The notes under the pieces are model-generated. The model saw nothing but the letters and a program-made list of their open reading frames with translations, made no database searches and was not told the DNA's origin. The translations under genes and the position numbers were made by a program. A stretch of 15,842 bases of DNA from Nitrospirota bacterium. GTDB lineage: Bacteria; Nitrospirota; Nitrospiria; Nitrospirales; Nitrospiraceae. Each line of letters begins with the position of its first letter. Within the stretch, counting starts at the first letter, position 1. The DNA lies in contig JAIBHQ010000004.1 in NCBI GenBank assembly GCA_020028595.1, positions 1 to 15,842 of the forward strand. The letters run 5' to 3'. Below are positions 1-10,400 of this stretch, piece by piece.

Positions 1-35
1 TGCGGCTTGCGCCGCTCATACTTGCCCTTCGCCAT
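1..35 (-). CDS. tuf: Elongation factor Tu, N-terminal start only (second tuf copy, cut by window edge)
   Basis: Only the first 11 codons are inside the window. They read MAKGKYERRKP, which matches the conserved EF-Tu N-terminus. EF-Tu is the cytoplasmic GTPase that delivers aminoacyl-tRNA to the ribosomal A site. The ATG is preceded by a strong Shine-Dalgarno sequence (AAAGGAG) about 8 bases upstream. The gene follows fusA by 22 bases, as in a normal str operon (rpsL-rpsG-fusA-tuf). It is a separate copy from the tuf at the other end of the window. The rest of the gene cannot be judged. Confidence 0.9.
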   Translation of the reverse strand, partial: MAKGKYERRKP

Positions 36-57
36 AGCTCACGCTCCTTTTAGAGTT

Positions 58-2139
58 CTATTCGCCGCGATTTTTGGCGATAATTTCTTCCGCAATCTGC
101 CTCGGCACTTGTTCGTACCGGTCGAATTCCATGCTGTACGTCGCGCGCCCCTGGGTGCGCGAACGTAAATCCGTCGAGTAGCCGAACATGGCGCTGAGCG
201 GAACGGCCGCATCGATCGCCTGCGAGCCGGCACGCACCTTCATGCCATGGATCTTGCCGCGCCGCCCGTTGAGATTGCCGATCACGTCGCCCATGAATTC
301 CTGCGGCACGAGCACTTCCACTTTCATGATTGGCTCGAGCAGCACCGGATCAGCCCGCTTGCAGGCATCCTGAAACGCCATGGAACCGGCGATTTTGAAG
401 GCCATTTCATTGGAGTCCACATCGTGGTAGGAACCGTCGGTCAGCGTCACGCGAATATCACGGACTGGATAGCCCGCCAGCACGCCCGTCTCCATCCGTT
501 CCTTGATGCCCTTCTCAATCGCCGGGATAAACTCGCGAGGGATCGCGCCACCGACAACATCGTTCACAAACTCAAAGCCCTTGCCGGCCTCAAGCGGTTC
601 AACCGTAATCACCGCATGCCCGTATTGGCCGCGCCCGCCGGTCTGCTTGATGTACTTGCCTTCCGCCTCAGCCGGCCTCCGGATCGTCTCACGGTAGGCC
701 ACCTCGGGCTTGCCGACATTGGCCTCCACTTTAAATTCGCGAAAAAGACGATCCACGATGATTTCCAAATGCAACTCGCCCATGCCCGCGATGATTGTCT
801 GCGCCGTTTCCTCGTCCGTCCGCACGCGAAACGACGGATCTTCCTGCGCCAACTTCTGCAGCCCCACAGCCATCTTTTCCTGATCCGGCTTGGTTTTCGG
901 CTCAATAGCCATGGCAATGACCGGCTCGGGAAACTTCATGACCTCCAACAACACCGGGTGCTTTTCATCGCTCAACGTGTCACCGGTCGTCGCTCCACGG
1001 AGGCCGACTGCCGCCGCGATATCACCGGCATAGACGACTTCGATGTCTTCCCGCTTATTGGCATGCATTTTCAGCAGCCGGCCGATCCGCTCTTTCGTGC
1101 CCTTCGTAATATTGAGCACGGCCGTGCCGGTCTTGAGGGTTCCGGAATACACCCGAAAGAACGTGAGCTGTCCGGCAAATGGATCCGTCATGATTTTAAA
1201 CGCCAGCGCGGCAAACGGTTCGCTGTCGCTCGCCGACCGCTTCACTTCCTTTTCGGAGGACGGATCGATGCCGACCACCGGCGGAACATCGAGCGGCGAG
1301 GGCAGGTATTCCACGACGCCATCGAGCAACTGCTGCACGCCCTTATTCTTGAAGGCCGACCCGCACAGCACCGGCGTGATTTTCATTGCGATCGTGCCAG
1401 CTCTGATCGCCCGCTTGATTTCCTCGGTCGAGAGCGACTGGCCGTTCAGATATTTCTCCATCGCCTGCTCGTCGAATTCGGCCACCGCATCAAGCATTTT
1501 CTCGCGATACTCTTTGGCTATATCGGTCATCGAGGCCGGAATGTCTCCGACGACATACTTCGCACCGAGCGTTTCATCGTCATACAGGTAAGCTTTCATC
1601 GTCACGAGATCCACGGACCCGCGAAACTCCGCCTCACGGCCGATCGGCAGCTGAACGGGAACAGGATTTGCGCCAAGCCGGTCCACCATGGATTTCACGC
1701 CGGCGTAAAAATCTGCTCCGATCCGGTCCATTTTATTCATGAATGCGATTCGCGGCACGTTGTACTTATCCGCCTGACGCCAAACCGTTTCCGACTGGGG
1801 CTCCACGCCTTGCACGGAATCGAACACCGCCACGGCTCCATCCAGCACCCGGAGAGAGCGCTCGACTTCGATCGTAAAATCCACGTGCCCGGGCGTATCG
1901 ATAATATTGATGCGGTGGTCTTTCCAGAAACAGGTCGTCGCAGCCGCCGTGATCGTAATGCCGCGCTCCCGCTCCTGCTCCATCCAATCCATCGTGGCTG
2001 CGCCGTCATGGACCTCGCCCATCCGGTGCGAAACGCCGGTGTAGTACAGGATGCGCTCCGTGGTCGTCGTCTTACCGGCATCGATATGCGCCATGATGCC
2101 GATATTCCTCGTCCGCTCTAGCGGCGTTTGCCTTGCCAT
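58..2139 (-). CDS. fusA: Elongation factor G (translocase GTPase)
   Basis: EF-G drives tRNA–mRNA translocation on the ribosome and helps recycle ribosomes. The protein is 693 aa, close to the family's usual 690–705. The GTPase motifs are all visible: P-loop AHIDAGKT (about residues 16–23), DTPGH, NKMD and a [10 protein letters not shown]5 region. Domains II–V follow, including the GRGQYGH segment of domain IV, and the C-terminus is intact. The ATG at 2139 is chosen because it gives the conserved [15 protein letters not shown] start. An upstream in-frame TTG at 2205 would add 22 residues with no family match. The ribosome binding site is weak: only AGAG about 7 bases upstream and no AGGAGG core. 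The gene lies 126 bases after rpsG and 22 bases before tuf, as in a str operon. It looks like ordinary EF-G type I, with the fusidic acid target region complete. Confidence 0.98.
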   Translation of the reverse strand: MARQTPLERTRNIGIMAHIDAGKTTTTERILYYTGVSHRMGEVHDGAATMDWMEQERERGITITAAATTCFWKDHRINIIDTPGHVDFTIEVERSLRVLDGAVAVFDSVQGVEPQSETVWRQADKYNVPRIAFMNKMDRIGADFYAGVKSMVDRLGANPVPVQLPIGREAEFRGSVDLVTMKAYLYDDETLGAKYVVGDIPASMTDIAKEYREKMLDAVAEFDEQAMEKYLNGQSLSTEEIKRAIRAGTIAMKITPVLCGSAFKNKGVQQLLDGVVEYLPSPLDVPPVVGIDPSSEKEVKRSASDSEPFAALAFKIMTDPFAGQLTFFRVYSGTLKTGTAVLNITKGTKERIGRLLKMHANKREDIEVVYAGDIAAAVGLRGATTGDTLSDEKHPVLLEVMKFPEPVIAMAIEPKTKPDQEKMAVGLQKLAQEDPSFRVRTDEETAQTIIAGMGELHLEIIVDRLFREFKVEANVGKPEVAYRETIRRPAEAEGKYIKQTGGRGQYGHAVITVEPLEAGKGFEFVNDVVGGAIPREFIPAIEKGIKERMETGVLAGYPVRDIRVTLTDGSYHDVDSNEMAFKIAGSMAFQDACKRADPVLLEPIMKVEVLVPQEFMGDVIGNLNGRRGKIHGMKVRAGSQAIDAAVPLSAMFGYSTDLRSRTQGRATYSMEFDRYEQVPRQIAEEIIAKNRGE

Positions 2140-2265
2140 GTTTAATCTCTGCCCGAGCCCTAAAAACAACGATGCTGCAACGTCGAGCCACCGACTTCGC
2201 TGCAACGCACAGGACCCACCGATGCCTCAGCAGCGTGGCCCAACTGCAGCACGAGAGAAACTACG

Positions 2266-2736
2266 CTACCAGCGATAATGCGCAAAGGCCTTGTTGGCCT
2301 CCGCCATGCGATGCACGTCTTCCCGCTTTTTCACCGACGCGCCGGTGTTATTGGCGGCGTCGAGTAACTCCCCCGCCAGCCGTTCGCGCATGCTTTTCCC
2401 GCCCCGCGCCTTCGAGTACTCCGCGATCCAGCGCAACGCGAGCGCCATGCGACGCACCGGCCGAATCTCAACCGGCACCTGGTATGAGGCTCCGCCCACA
2501 CGCCGTGATTTCACTTCCACGACAGGCTTGACGTTGTCCACCGCAGCCCGAAAGACTTTCAGCGGATCTCCGCCAGTTTTTTCCTGAACAAGATCAAACG
2601 CCCCGTAGCACACCCGCTCAGCGGTGCTCTTCTTCCCGCTCGACATCAGGACATTGATGAACTTGGTCACCAGTTTGTCGTGATAGCGCGCGTCGGCTTG
2701 TACTTCACGCTGTCCAAATATTTGGTGTCTCGGCAT
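2266..2736 (-). CDS. rpsG: 30S ribosomal protein S7
   Basis: S7 is a primary 16S rRNA-binding protein that nucleates assembly of the 30S head and lines the E site. The protein is 156 aa, the usual length, starts [13 protein letters not shown] and ends AFAHYRW. The conserved core [12 protein letters not shown] and the [13 protein letters not shown] segment are present. The ATG at 2736 has an AGGA Shine-Dalgarno core about 7 bases upstream. It lies 40 bases after rpsL and 126 bases before fusA. In E. coli S7 represses this operon by binding the rpsL–rpsG gap; here that gap is short and no matching structure was recognised. Confidence 0.98.
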   Translation of the reverse strand: MPRHQIFGQREVQADARYHDKLVTKFINVLMSSGKKSTAERVCYGAFDLVQEKTGGDPLKVFRAAVDNVKPVVEVKSRRVGGASYQVPVEIRPVRRMALALRWIAEYSKARGGKSMRERLAGELLDAANNTGASVKKREDVHRMAEANKAFAHYRW

Positions 2737-2776
2737 CGATCAATCCTAATCGTAGTACAGTATGACTTCGTCCCGG

Positions 2777-3148
2777 TTACTTCGGCCGCTTGGCTCCGTA
2801 TTTCGACCGACCCTGCTTGCGATTGGCAACCCCGGCGGCATCCAACGTTCCCCGCACAATGTGATACCGTACTCCCGGAAGATCCTTGACGCGTCCACCG
2901 CGAACCAACACAATCGAGTGCTCTTGCAGATTATGCCCGACCCCCGGGATATAGGTGGTCACTTCCATCCCGTTCGTAAGGCGCACGCGCGCAACCTTTC
3001 TGATAGCCGAATTCGGCTTCTTCGGCGTTGAGGTGTACACCCGGACGCAGACGCCTCGCTTTTGCGGACATCGCTTGAGCGCAGGACTCTTGGTCTTTCC
3101 CTTCACCAGCACTCGCCCATGACGCACAAGCTGATTAATCGTTGGCAT
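2777..3148 (-). CDS. rpsL: 30S ribosomal protein S12
   Basis: S12 sits at the decoding centre of the 30S subunit and controls accuracy. The protein is 123 aa, the usual length. It contains [25 protein letters not shown] and [13 protein letters not shown]. Both lysines whose changes give streptomycin resistance in other bacteria (in PKKPNS and in GRVKDLPG) are the sensitive type. The aspartate that RimO methylthiolates (VKDLPG) is also present. The start [12 protein letters not shown] is typical. The nearest good Shine-Dalgarno sequence (GAGGAG) lies about 13 bases before the ATG, which is longer than optimal. It is the first gene of the str operon and lies just downstream of a perfect consensus promoter. 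Confidence 0.98.
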   Translation of the reverse strand: MPTINQLVRHGRVLVKGKTKSPALKRCPQKRGVCVRVYTSTPKKPNSAIRKVARVRLTNGMEVTTYIPGVGHNLQEHSIVLVRGGRVKDLPGVRYHIVRGTLDAAGVANRKQGRSKYGAKRPK

Positions 3149-3208
3149 GCGTTAGCCCGATCTCCTCATTTTCGTCTTCACGACCGATAAAAACTGCAAA
3201 GCCGTTGG

Positions 3209-3237
3209 ATTATAAAGAGGAAGTTCCTCTCTGTCAA
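3209..3237 (-). promoter_or_regulatory. Perfect-consensus sigma70-type promoter for the str operon (rpsL-rpsG-fusA-tuf)
   Basis: On the minus strand a -35 box TTGACA (3232–3237) is separated by exactly 17 bases from a -10 box TATAAT (3209–3214). Both hexamers and the spacing match the housekeeping sigma consensus exactly. Transcription would start near 3202, giving a leader of about 54 bases before the rpsL ATG at 3148. The -35 box begins only 15 bases after the rpoC stop codon, so the str genes get their own start in addition to any readthrough from rpoBC. The spacer contains a 15-base palindrome, listed separately. Activity is inferred; the match itself is direct. Confidence 0.9.
3216..3230 (-). 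promoter_or_regulatory. Palindrome inside the promoter spacer, possible operator
   Basis: Bases 3216–3230 read AGAGGAACTTCCTCT on the minus strand. This is a perfect inverted repeat of 7 bases around one central base, lying entirely between the -35 and -10 boxes of the rpsL promoter. A protein dimer bound here would block RNA polymerase. Alternatively, in readthrough RNA from rpoC it could form a 6-bp stem with a 3-base loop followed by a U/A-rich stretch, giving a weak terminator. No regulator gene is present in the window, so the role is unknown and chance remains possible. Confidence 0.45.
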
Positions 3238-3252
3238 GACGACTTTTAAGCC

Positions 3253-6200
3253 CTAGCGATTATCGCCAGCAACCTCCCCACCCGTGGCACTTTCGTGCCC
3301 AATCGCCACCGTCTCGCTTTCCAACGCCGCCGGCACATCTTCCTTCGGACTGATCACAAAGGTATCCCGGTATTCGACGAAACCGGTCCCGGCCGGAATG
3401 AGCCGTCCGACGATGACATTCTCTTTCAGACCCTGCAGCGTATCTATGCGGCCATTGATCGCCGCCTCGGTCAGCACGCGCGTGGTTTCCTGGAATGACG
3501 CAGCCGAAATGAAGCTGTCCGTTGTCAATGCAGCCTTCGTGATACCCAGCAGCACCGGCTTGCCCAGCGCAGGTTTTCCATCTTTGGCCAACACACGTTC
3601 GTTGGCATCCTCGAATACAAATTTGTTCACCTGACTGCCAGGCAAAAATTCCGTATCGCCGGGGTCTTCGATTCGCACTTTGCGCAGCATTTGACGAACG
3701 ATAATCTCGATGTGCTTATCGTTGATGGAGACACCCTGCAGGCGATAGACATCCTGGACTTCGTCCACCAAATACTTTTGCAATTCCTTCGGTCCGAGCA
3801 CGTCGAGGATATCGTGCGGATTGGCCGAGCCATCCATGAGCGGCTCACCGGCACGCACCCAATCGCCCTCGTGCACGTTGACATGTTTGCCCTTGGGGAT
3901 GAAGTACTCTTTCGCATCTCCCACTTTATTATCGACCACCACTTTCCTCATGCCCTTGACAAACCCGCCGTACGACACCTCTCCGTCGATTTCGCTGATG
4001 ACAGCCTGTTCTTTCGGCTTTCTCGCCTCGAACAGTTCGGCCACACGCGGCAAACCGCCGGTGATATCCTTCGTCTTGGTCGTCTCTCTCGGGATTTTTG
4101 CCAACACATCGCCGGGGTGAACAGCCGCCCCCTTCTCCACGAAAATATGCGAGCCCACCGGCAACAAATAGCGAGCCACTGAACCGGCTGCCGACACCTT
4201 CGAAGTTTTCCCGCCTTCATCCTTGATGGAAATGCGCGGGCGGAGCGTCGCGCCCGCGTGCTCAATCACGACTTTGCGGGACAAACCGGTGACTTCATCG
4301 AATTCATCCTTCATGGTGACGCCTTCGACGATGTCTCCAAAAGCGACCCGCCCGCCGACTTCAGTCAGAATCGAGAGCGAATAGGGATCCCATTCCACCA
4401 GCTTCTGTCCAACCGCCACGCGTTCCCCGTCCTTCACTTTGATTCTGGCCCCATACATAACCGGATATTTTTCCCGCTCACGTCCGGTTTCGTCAGAAAT
4501 CGCAATCTTGGCGTTGCGATTCATCACCACCCATTCACCGTCCTTGTTCTTGACCGCAATCCCGCTATTGTGGATATCGGCATTCTTCTTGGCATCGAAA
4601 CTCATAAAGCGGAGGCTGCCGGCGTGCTTGCCCTCCAGAACAGTCTGCGCCACCACCTTGCTGGCCGTTCCACCGATATGAAAGGTCCGCATGGTCAACT
4701 GCGTACCCGGCTCACCGATGGACTGTGCGGCAATGACACCCACCGGTTCTCCCCGTTCAACCATCCGCCCTCTCGACAAATCGCGCCCGTAGCACTTCAT
4801 GCAGACTCCGCGACGCGTCTGGCAGGTCAGCACTGATCGGATTTTGACCCGGTCGACACCAGCCTCGACGATCCCCTTCGTCCGTTCCTCGTCGATTTCC
4901 TCATTCGCCTTGATGATGATCTCGCCCGTCACTGGATCGTGCACATCCTCCGCCGACAACCGGCCCAGAATACGCTCCTCGATGGGCTGGATGATTTCAC
5001 CGCCTTCGATCAGCGCCGTCACCTCGATACCATCGGTCGTTCCGCAATCGTCCTCGTTGATGATGACGTCCTGCGCGATATCCACCAGGCGACGGGTCAG
5101 GTAACCGGAGTTGGCTGTCTTGAGCGCCGTGTCGGCCAATCCCTTGCGGGCACCGTGCGTTGAAATGAAGTACTGCAGCACGGTCAACCCCTCGCGGAAG
5201 TTCGCGGTGATCGGCGTCTCGATAATCTCGCCGGACGGCTTCGCCATCAACCCGCGCATCCCACCGAGCTGACGGATCTGTTGCGAGCTGCCGCGGGCGC
5301 CGGAATCGGCCATCATGAAAATCGGGTTGAAGGCTTCCGATGCACGCGCATCGCCACCCGCGCCCAATTCCTTCATCATTTCATTGGCCACCTGCTCTGT
5401 TACATGCGCCCAAATGTCGATGATCTTGTTGTAGCGCTCGCCGTTGGTGATCAATCCTTCGTTGTATTGCTTCTCGATTTCATTGACCTCGTGCTGTGCC
5501 TTCGAGATCAACTCTGCCTTCTTTGCCGGAATGTGCATGTTGTCGATACAGATCGATACGCCGGCCCTGGTCGCATAGGCAAACCCGATGTCCTTGATCC
5601 GATCCAGCAGCACCACCGTGTCCTTGTGCCCCGCTTCGCGATAAACCGAGTCGATCAGCTTGGTCATTTCCTTCTTGGTCATCAACTGGTTGGCATACGA
5701 GAACGGAACCGACGGCGGCAGAATCTCACCCATCAGCACCCGCCCAACGGTTGTGCTCACGAGCGCGCCATTGATCCGCACTTTGATTCTGGCATGTTCG
5801 TCCACTTCGCCAAAGTCACAGGCGATACGCACTTCCTGCGGCGAGGCAAACACCTTGCCCTCACCCTTGGCACCGGCTCGCTCCTTGGTCAGCCAATAAC
5901 AGCCGAGCACCATGTCTTGCGACGGCACAGCGATCGGCCGGCCGTTGGCCGGCGACAGAATATTGTTGATCGACATCATCAGAACCCGGGCTTCGACCTG
6001 CGCCTCCGCCGACAGCGGCACGTGCACCGCCATCTGGTCGCCGTCGAAGTCCGCGTTGAAGGCAGCGCAGACCAGCGGGTGCAACTTAATAGCCTTCCCT
6101 TCAACCAGCACGGGATCGAACGCCTGGATGCCCAGTCGGTGGAGCGTCGGAGCACGGTTCAGCAGGACCGGATGCTCGCGAATGACTTCATCGAGCACAT

Positions 6201-7434
6201 CCCACACCTCAGGCCGCTCTTTTTCGACCAATCGCTTGGCACTCTTGATCGTCGTCGCAGCGCCCCGCTCTTCCAATTTGTGAAAGATGAACGGTTTGAA
6301 CAACTCAAGCGCCATCTTCTTCGGCAACCCGCACTGGTTAAGGCGCAATTCCGGGCCGACAACGATGACGGACCGTCCCGAATAATCCACGCGCTTCCCG
6401 AGCAGGTTCTGCCGAAACCGCCCCTGCTTGCCTTTCAGCATGTCGCTCAAGGACTTCAACGGCCGCTTGTTCGGACCACGGATCGCCCGTCCCCGGCGCC
6501 CGTTGTCAAACAATGCATCCACTGCCTCCTGCAACATCCGCATTTCATTGCGGATGATCACGCCGGGAGCCCGCAGCTCCATCAGACGCTTGAGGCGGTT
6601 ATTACGATTGATGACTCGCCGATAGAGATCGTTCAAATCAGAGGTCGCGAATCGCCCTCCGTCGAGCGGCACGAGAGGACGCAGCTCGGGTGGCAACACC
6701 GGAACCACGTCCATCACCATCCACTCGGGCTTATTCCCGGACCGGCGGAACGCTTCCAGCACTTTCAGCCGCTTCGAGATTTTCTTCTTGATCGTCGCCG
6801 ACGTGGTCTGCTTGGATTTCGCTTGCTGATCGCTCCACTCCGCATCAATATCCACCTTGCGGAGCAGCTCCCGAATGGCTTCCGCGCCGATTCCCGCCTT
6901 GAAGGCGCTGGACCCGTGCTCGGCTTGCAACTCGCGGAGCCTATCCTCTGCCAGCAAGTCCTGTTCCTTGAGTCCCTTGATGCCCCCCGAATCCACAACG
7001 ACATAGCTCTCGAAATACAGCACCTTTTCGAGATGCTTGAGACTGATGTCCAGCAGCGTCCCGATCCGTGAGGGCACGCCTTTCAGGAACCAGATATGCG
7101 CGACCGGCGCGGCCAGCTCAATGTGCCCCATCCGCTCGCGGCGTACTTTCGACTGAATCACCTCGACGCCGCACTTGTCGCAGACGATACCGCGGTGTTT
7201 CATCCGCTTGTATTTGCCGCAATTACACTCCCAGTCCTTGATCGGGCCGAAAATCTTGGCGCAGAACAGCCCGTCTTTTTCGGGCTTGAACGAACGATAA
7301 TTGATGGTCTCCGGTTTCTTGACTTCACCGTACGACCACGACCGAATCTTGTCCGGCGACGCGATACGGATGCGCATGGCATCGAACGACACGGAGTCGC
7401 GCGGCTTCTCGAACAGCGTATAGATTCCTTCCAA
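3253..7434 (-). CDS. rpoC: DNA-directed RNA polymerase subunit beta'
   Basis: Beta' forms the catalytic pincer of RNA polymerase with beta. The protein is 1393 aa. The N-terminal zinc ribbon is complete (CNCGKY followed by CDKCG). The catalytic loop NADFDGD is at residues 460–466, with D462, D464 and D466 holding the active-site magnesium. The second zinc site (DDCGTTDG and [11 protein letters not shown]) and the trigger-loop start ([10 protein letters not shown]915) follow. About 190 residues lie between the trigger-loop halves before DITGGLPRV (D1123), which corresponds to the SI3-type insertion of E. coli beta'. The start is a TTG at 7434: no ATG or GTG occurs between the rpoB stop and the conserved N-terminus, and a GGGAGG ribosome site lies 8 bases upstream. 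The frame is the same as rpoB, with 17 sense codons between the rpoB TAA and this TTG. Confidence 0.98.
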   Translation of the reverse strand: MEGIYTLFEKPRDSVSFDAMRIRIASPDKIRSWSYGEVKKPETINYRSFKPEKDGLFCAKIFGPIKDWECNCGKYKRMKHRGIVCDKCGVEVIQSKVRRERMGHIELAAPVAHIWFLKGVPSRIGTLLDISLKHLEKVLYFESYVVVDSGGIKGLKEQDLLAEDRLRELQAEHGSSAFKAGIGAEAIRELLRKVDIDAEWSDQQAKSKQTTSATIKKKISKRLKVLEAFRRSGNKPEWMVMDVVPVLPPELRPLVPLDGGRFATSDLNDLYRRVINRNNRLKRLMELRAPGVIIRNEMRMLQEAVDALFDNGRRGRAIRGPNKRPLKSLSDMLKGKQGRFRQNLLGKRVDYSGRSVIVVGPELRLNQCGLPKKMALELFKPFIFHKLEERGAATTIKSAKRLVEKERPEVWDVLDEVIREHPVLLNRAPTLHRLGIQAFDPVLVEGKAIKLHPLVCAAFNADFDGDQMAVHVPLSAEAQVEARVLMMSINNILSPANGRPIAVPSQDMVLGCYWLTKERAGAKGEGKVFASPQEVRIACDFGEVDEHARIKVRINGALVSTTVGRVLMGEILPPSVPFSYANQLMTKKEMTKLIDSVYREAGHKDTVVLLDRIKDIGFAYATRAGVSICIDNMHIPAKKAELISKAQHEVNEIEKQYNEGLITNGERYNKIIDIWAHVTEQVANEMMKELGAGGDARASEAFNPIFMMADSGARGSSQQIRQLGGMRGLMAKPSGEIIETPITANFREGLTVLQYFISTHGARKGLADTALKTANSGYLTRRLVDIAQDVIINEDDCGTTDGIEVTALIEGGEIIQPIEERILGRLSAEDVHDPVTGEIIIKANEEIDEERTKGIVEAGVDRVKIRSVLTCQTRRGVCMKCYGRDLSRGRMVERGEPVGVIAAQSIGEPGTQLTMRTFHIGGTASKVVAQTVLEGKHAGSLRFMSFDAKKNADIHNSGIAVKNKDGEWVVMNRNAKIAISDETGREREKYPVMYGARIKVKDGERVAVGQKLVEWDPYSLSILTEVGGRVAFGDIVEGVTMKDEFDEVTGLSRKVVIEHAGATLRPRISIKDEGGKTSKVSAAGSVARYLLPVGSHIFVEKGAAVHPGDVLAKIPRETTKTKDITGGLPRVAELFEARKPKEQAVISEIDGEVSYGGFVKGMRKVVVDNKVGDAKEYFIPKGKHVNVHEGDWVRAGEPLMDGSANPHDILDVLGPKELQKYLVDEVQDVYRLQGVSINDKHIEIIVRQMLRKVRIEDPGDTEFLPGSQVNKFVFEDANERVLAKDGKPALGKPVLLGITKAALTTDSFISAASFQETTRVLTEAAINGRIDTLQGLKENVIVGRLIPAGTGFVEYRDTFVISPKEDVPAALESETVAIGHESATGGEVAGDNR

Positions 7435-7456
7435 GGCGATGCCCTCCCTTAGCGGT

Positions 7457-7474
7457 TGCCGCTGGTGCGCGGCA
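7457..7474 (-). other. Stem-loop in the rpoB–rpoC gap
   Basis: The minus-strand RNA contains TGCCGC and GCGGCA as a 6-bp stem with a 6-base loop. It lies between the rpoB stop and the rpoC ribosome binding site. It has no following U-run, so it is not an intrinsic terminator. It could mark mRNA processing or shape rpoC translation. Short GC-rich stems arise easily by chance, so the role is uncertain. Confidence 0.35.
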
Positions 7475-7485
7475 CCGACAACTGG

Positions 7486-10400
7486 TTAGTCTTTCCCCTT
7501 GATCAGCTCAACGTCGAGCCCAAGACTCTGCAGTTCCTTCACCAGCACGTTGAAGGATTCCGGCAAGCCCGGCTCAAGGAAATTCTCGCCTTTCACGATC
7601 GCCTCATACATCCGCGACCGCCCCGGTACGTCGTCCGACTTCACGGTGAGAAATTCCTGTAACGTCGACGCCGCGCCATAGGCCTGCAGCGCCCATACTT
7701 CCATCTCGCCCAGCCGCTGTCCGCCGAACTGCGCCTTGCCGCCCAGTGGCTGCTGCGTGACCAGCGAATAGGGCCCGATCGACCGGGCATGGATTTTATC
7801 GTCAACCAGGTGATGCAATTTCAGCATATACATGTAGCCGACCGTTACCGGGCTGCGGAACGCCTCACCTGTCCGGCCGTCATAGACAACCGACTGCCCG
7901 CTCGACGGCAGTTTGGCCTTCTTCAACAGGTCCTTAATTTCATTTTCTGACGCGCCATCGAACACGGGACTGGCGACATGCAGCCCCATGGCTTTGGCCG
8001 CCCATCCCAAGTGAATCTCCAAAATCTGCCCGACGTTCATGCGCGAGGGGACACCGAGCGGATTCAACACGATTCCCATCGGCGTGCCATCCGGCAAGTA
8101 CGGCATATCCTCTTCCGGCAAAATCCGGGAGACCACACCTTTGTTTCCGTGCCGACCCGCCATCTTGTCTCCGACCGATATTTTCCGCTTCATCGCGATG
8201 AAGACCTTGACCAGCTTGAGCACGCCGGGCGGCAATTCATCGCCCCGTTTTAACCGTCCCACTTTCTCGTCATAGAGCGTCTGGAGAATCTCGCTCTGCT
8301 CCTTGGCGTGCCGATCGATATCTTCCAGCGCCTTTTGTTCCTCCGGGTCGCTGAGAATAATGTGGCGGATATGTTCGTCGGACAGCTTCTTTAAAATCTC
8401 GGCCGTCAGCTTGCCTTTCTTTTTGAGAATGACATCGCCGCCGTCCGGATCCATGAGATCCCGGCCGACCACCTTGCCCAGGAGCAACTTGCGGATTTTT
8501 TTATTCTTCTCTTCCTCGATGATCCGCAGCTCGTCCTGATGGTCGCGCTGCATTTTGAGGGCATCGTCGTTTTCGATGCTCTTGGATCGTTCGTCCCGAT
8601 CACTCCCTTTGCGGGAGAAAATCTTGACGTCCACGACGATCCCTTCCACTCCAGGGGGAACCTGCAAGGAGGTATCCTTGACGTCCCCGGCCTTTTCTCC
8701 AAAGATCGCCCGGAGCAGTTTCTCCTCCGGCGTCAACTGGGTCTCGCCCTTGGGTGTCACCTTGCCGACGAGAATGTCGCCAGGCTTCACTTCCGCGCCG
8801 ACGCGAATGATGCCGCTCTCGTCCAAATTGCGGAGCGCCTCTTCGCCGATGTTCGGAATGTCGCGCGTGATGTCTTCCTTGCCCAGCTTGGTATCCCGCG
8901 CCTCGACTTCAAACTCTTCGATGTGAATCGAGGTAAAGACGTCCTCGCGGACAAGATTCTCGTTGATCAGGATCGCGTCTTCGAAGTTGTACCCGCCCCA
9001 TGGCATAAACGCGACCAGCACGTTCTGCCCCAACGCCAACTCGCCGTGATCCATGGCCGGCCCGTCCGCCAACACCTGCCCCCGCTTGACCGGCTGACCG
9101 ACCCGTACGACCGGCGTCTGAGTAATGCACGTATTTTGATTGGAGCGCTGGAACTTCACCAGATCGTACACATCCAGCAACGAATCCCGCCGGCGTCCGC
9201 TCTCTCCCTTGCGTGGTTCGGCACGCACAACGATCTTGGTGGCATCCACGCTTTCCACCACACCGTTTCGCTTCGTCTGCACCACATACCCGGAGTCCCG
9301 GGCCACGACCGCTTCCATGCCGGTCCCAACCAGCGGAGCTTCCGTGCGAACCAACGGCACAGCCTGCCGCTGCATGTTGGAGCCCATGAGCGCCCGGTTG
9401 GCGTCATCGTGCTCCAGGAACGGCACCAGGGCCGTGGCCACGCTCACAACCTGCTTCGGCGACACGTCCATGTATTCGATCTTGTCCGGTGTCGCGGTGA
9501 CGAACTCACCGCCATAGCGCGCCGATACGGTTTCAGACGTCAGGCGACTCGACCCATCCAGCTTCGAGTTTGCCTGCGCGATGTAATAGCGCTCGCCTTC
9601 GATTGCCGACAGATATTCGATCTCGTCGGTGACCTTGGTTTTTTTCACTTTTCGGTACGGCGCCTCGATAAACCCGAACTCGTTGATCCGCGCGTAAGTC
9701 GCGAGCGACGTGATCAATCCGATGTTCGGCCCTTCCGGCGTTTCGATCGGGCATATCCGGCTGTAATGGGACGGATGCACGTCGCGCACTTCGAAGCCGG
9801 CGCGCTCTCGCGTCAACCCGCCGGGACCCAAAGCGGACAGCCGGCGCTTGTGCGTAATCTCAGCAAGCGGGTTCGTTTGATCCATGAATTGCGAGAGCTG
9901 GCTGCTGCTGAAAAACTCCTTGATCGCAGCCACCACCGGCTTCGCGTTGATCAGATCGTGCGGCAGCACCGTTTCCATATCGAGCAGGTTCATCCGCTCC
10001 TTGATGCTGCGCTCCATCCGGACCAGGCCCAGCCGGAATTGATTTTCCAGCAACTCACCCACCGAACGGACCCGGCGGTTGCCCAGATGATCGATGTCAT
10101 CGATCTCCCCCTTGCCCAGCTTGAGATTGACGAGGTAGCGAATCACCTCGACAATGTCATGCGACGTCAGCGTCCGCTGCTCCAACGGAAAATCCAGCCC
10201 GAGCTTCTTGTTGAGCTTCAACCGGCCGACCGGTGAAAGGTCATACCGCTTGGAGCTGAAAAAGAGATTGTCGAACAACACGCGAGCGGTCTCGATAGAC
10301 GGCGTTTCACCGGGCCGGAGGCGCTTATAGATCTCGACCATCGCCTCTTCCTTCGAGCCGATCCGCTCCATTTCCAGCGTATCGAGAATCACCGGTGTTG

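Noticed and set aside
247..2121. A 624-codon open frame on the plus strand opposite fusA, and similar long ones opposite rpoC (5281–7071) and rpoB (8539–10236)
   Set aside because: They lie antisense to intact conserved genes. Their translations are rich in His, Arg and Leu with no recognisable domain, as expected from reading a GC-rich coding strand backwards.
2137..2205. Longer fusA start (TTG at 2205) adding 22 residues
   Set aside because: The extra residues have no family match, and the ATG at 2139 gives the conserved [15 protein letters not shown] start.
2174..2207. Direct repeat GCTGCAACG (2174–2182 and 2199–2207) in the rpsG–fusA gap
   Set aside because: It is only 9 bases, occurs twice, and has no further copies or link to a known site, so chance is likely.
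3209..3230. Intrinsic terminator after rpoC formed by the palindrome
   Set aside because: The stem is only 6 bp with a 3-base loop and no proper U-tract. The perfect promoter boxes explain the sequence better.
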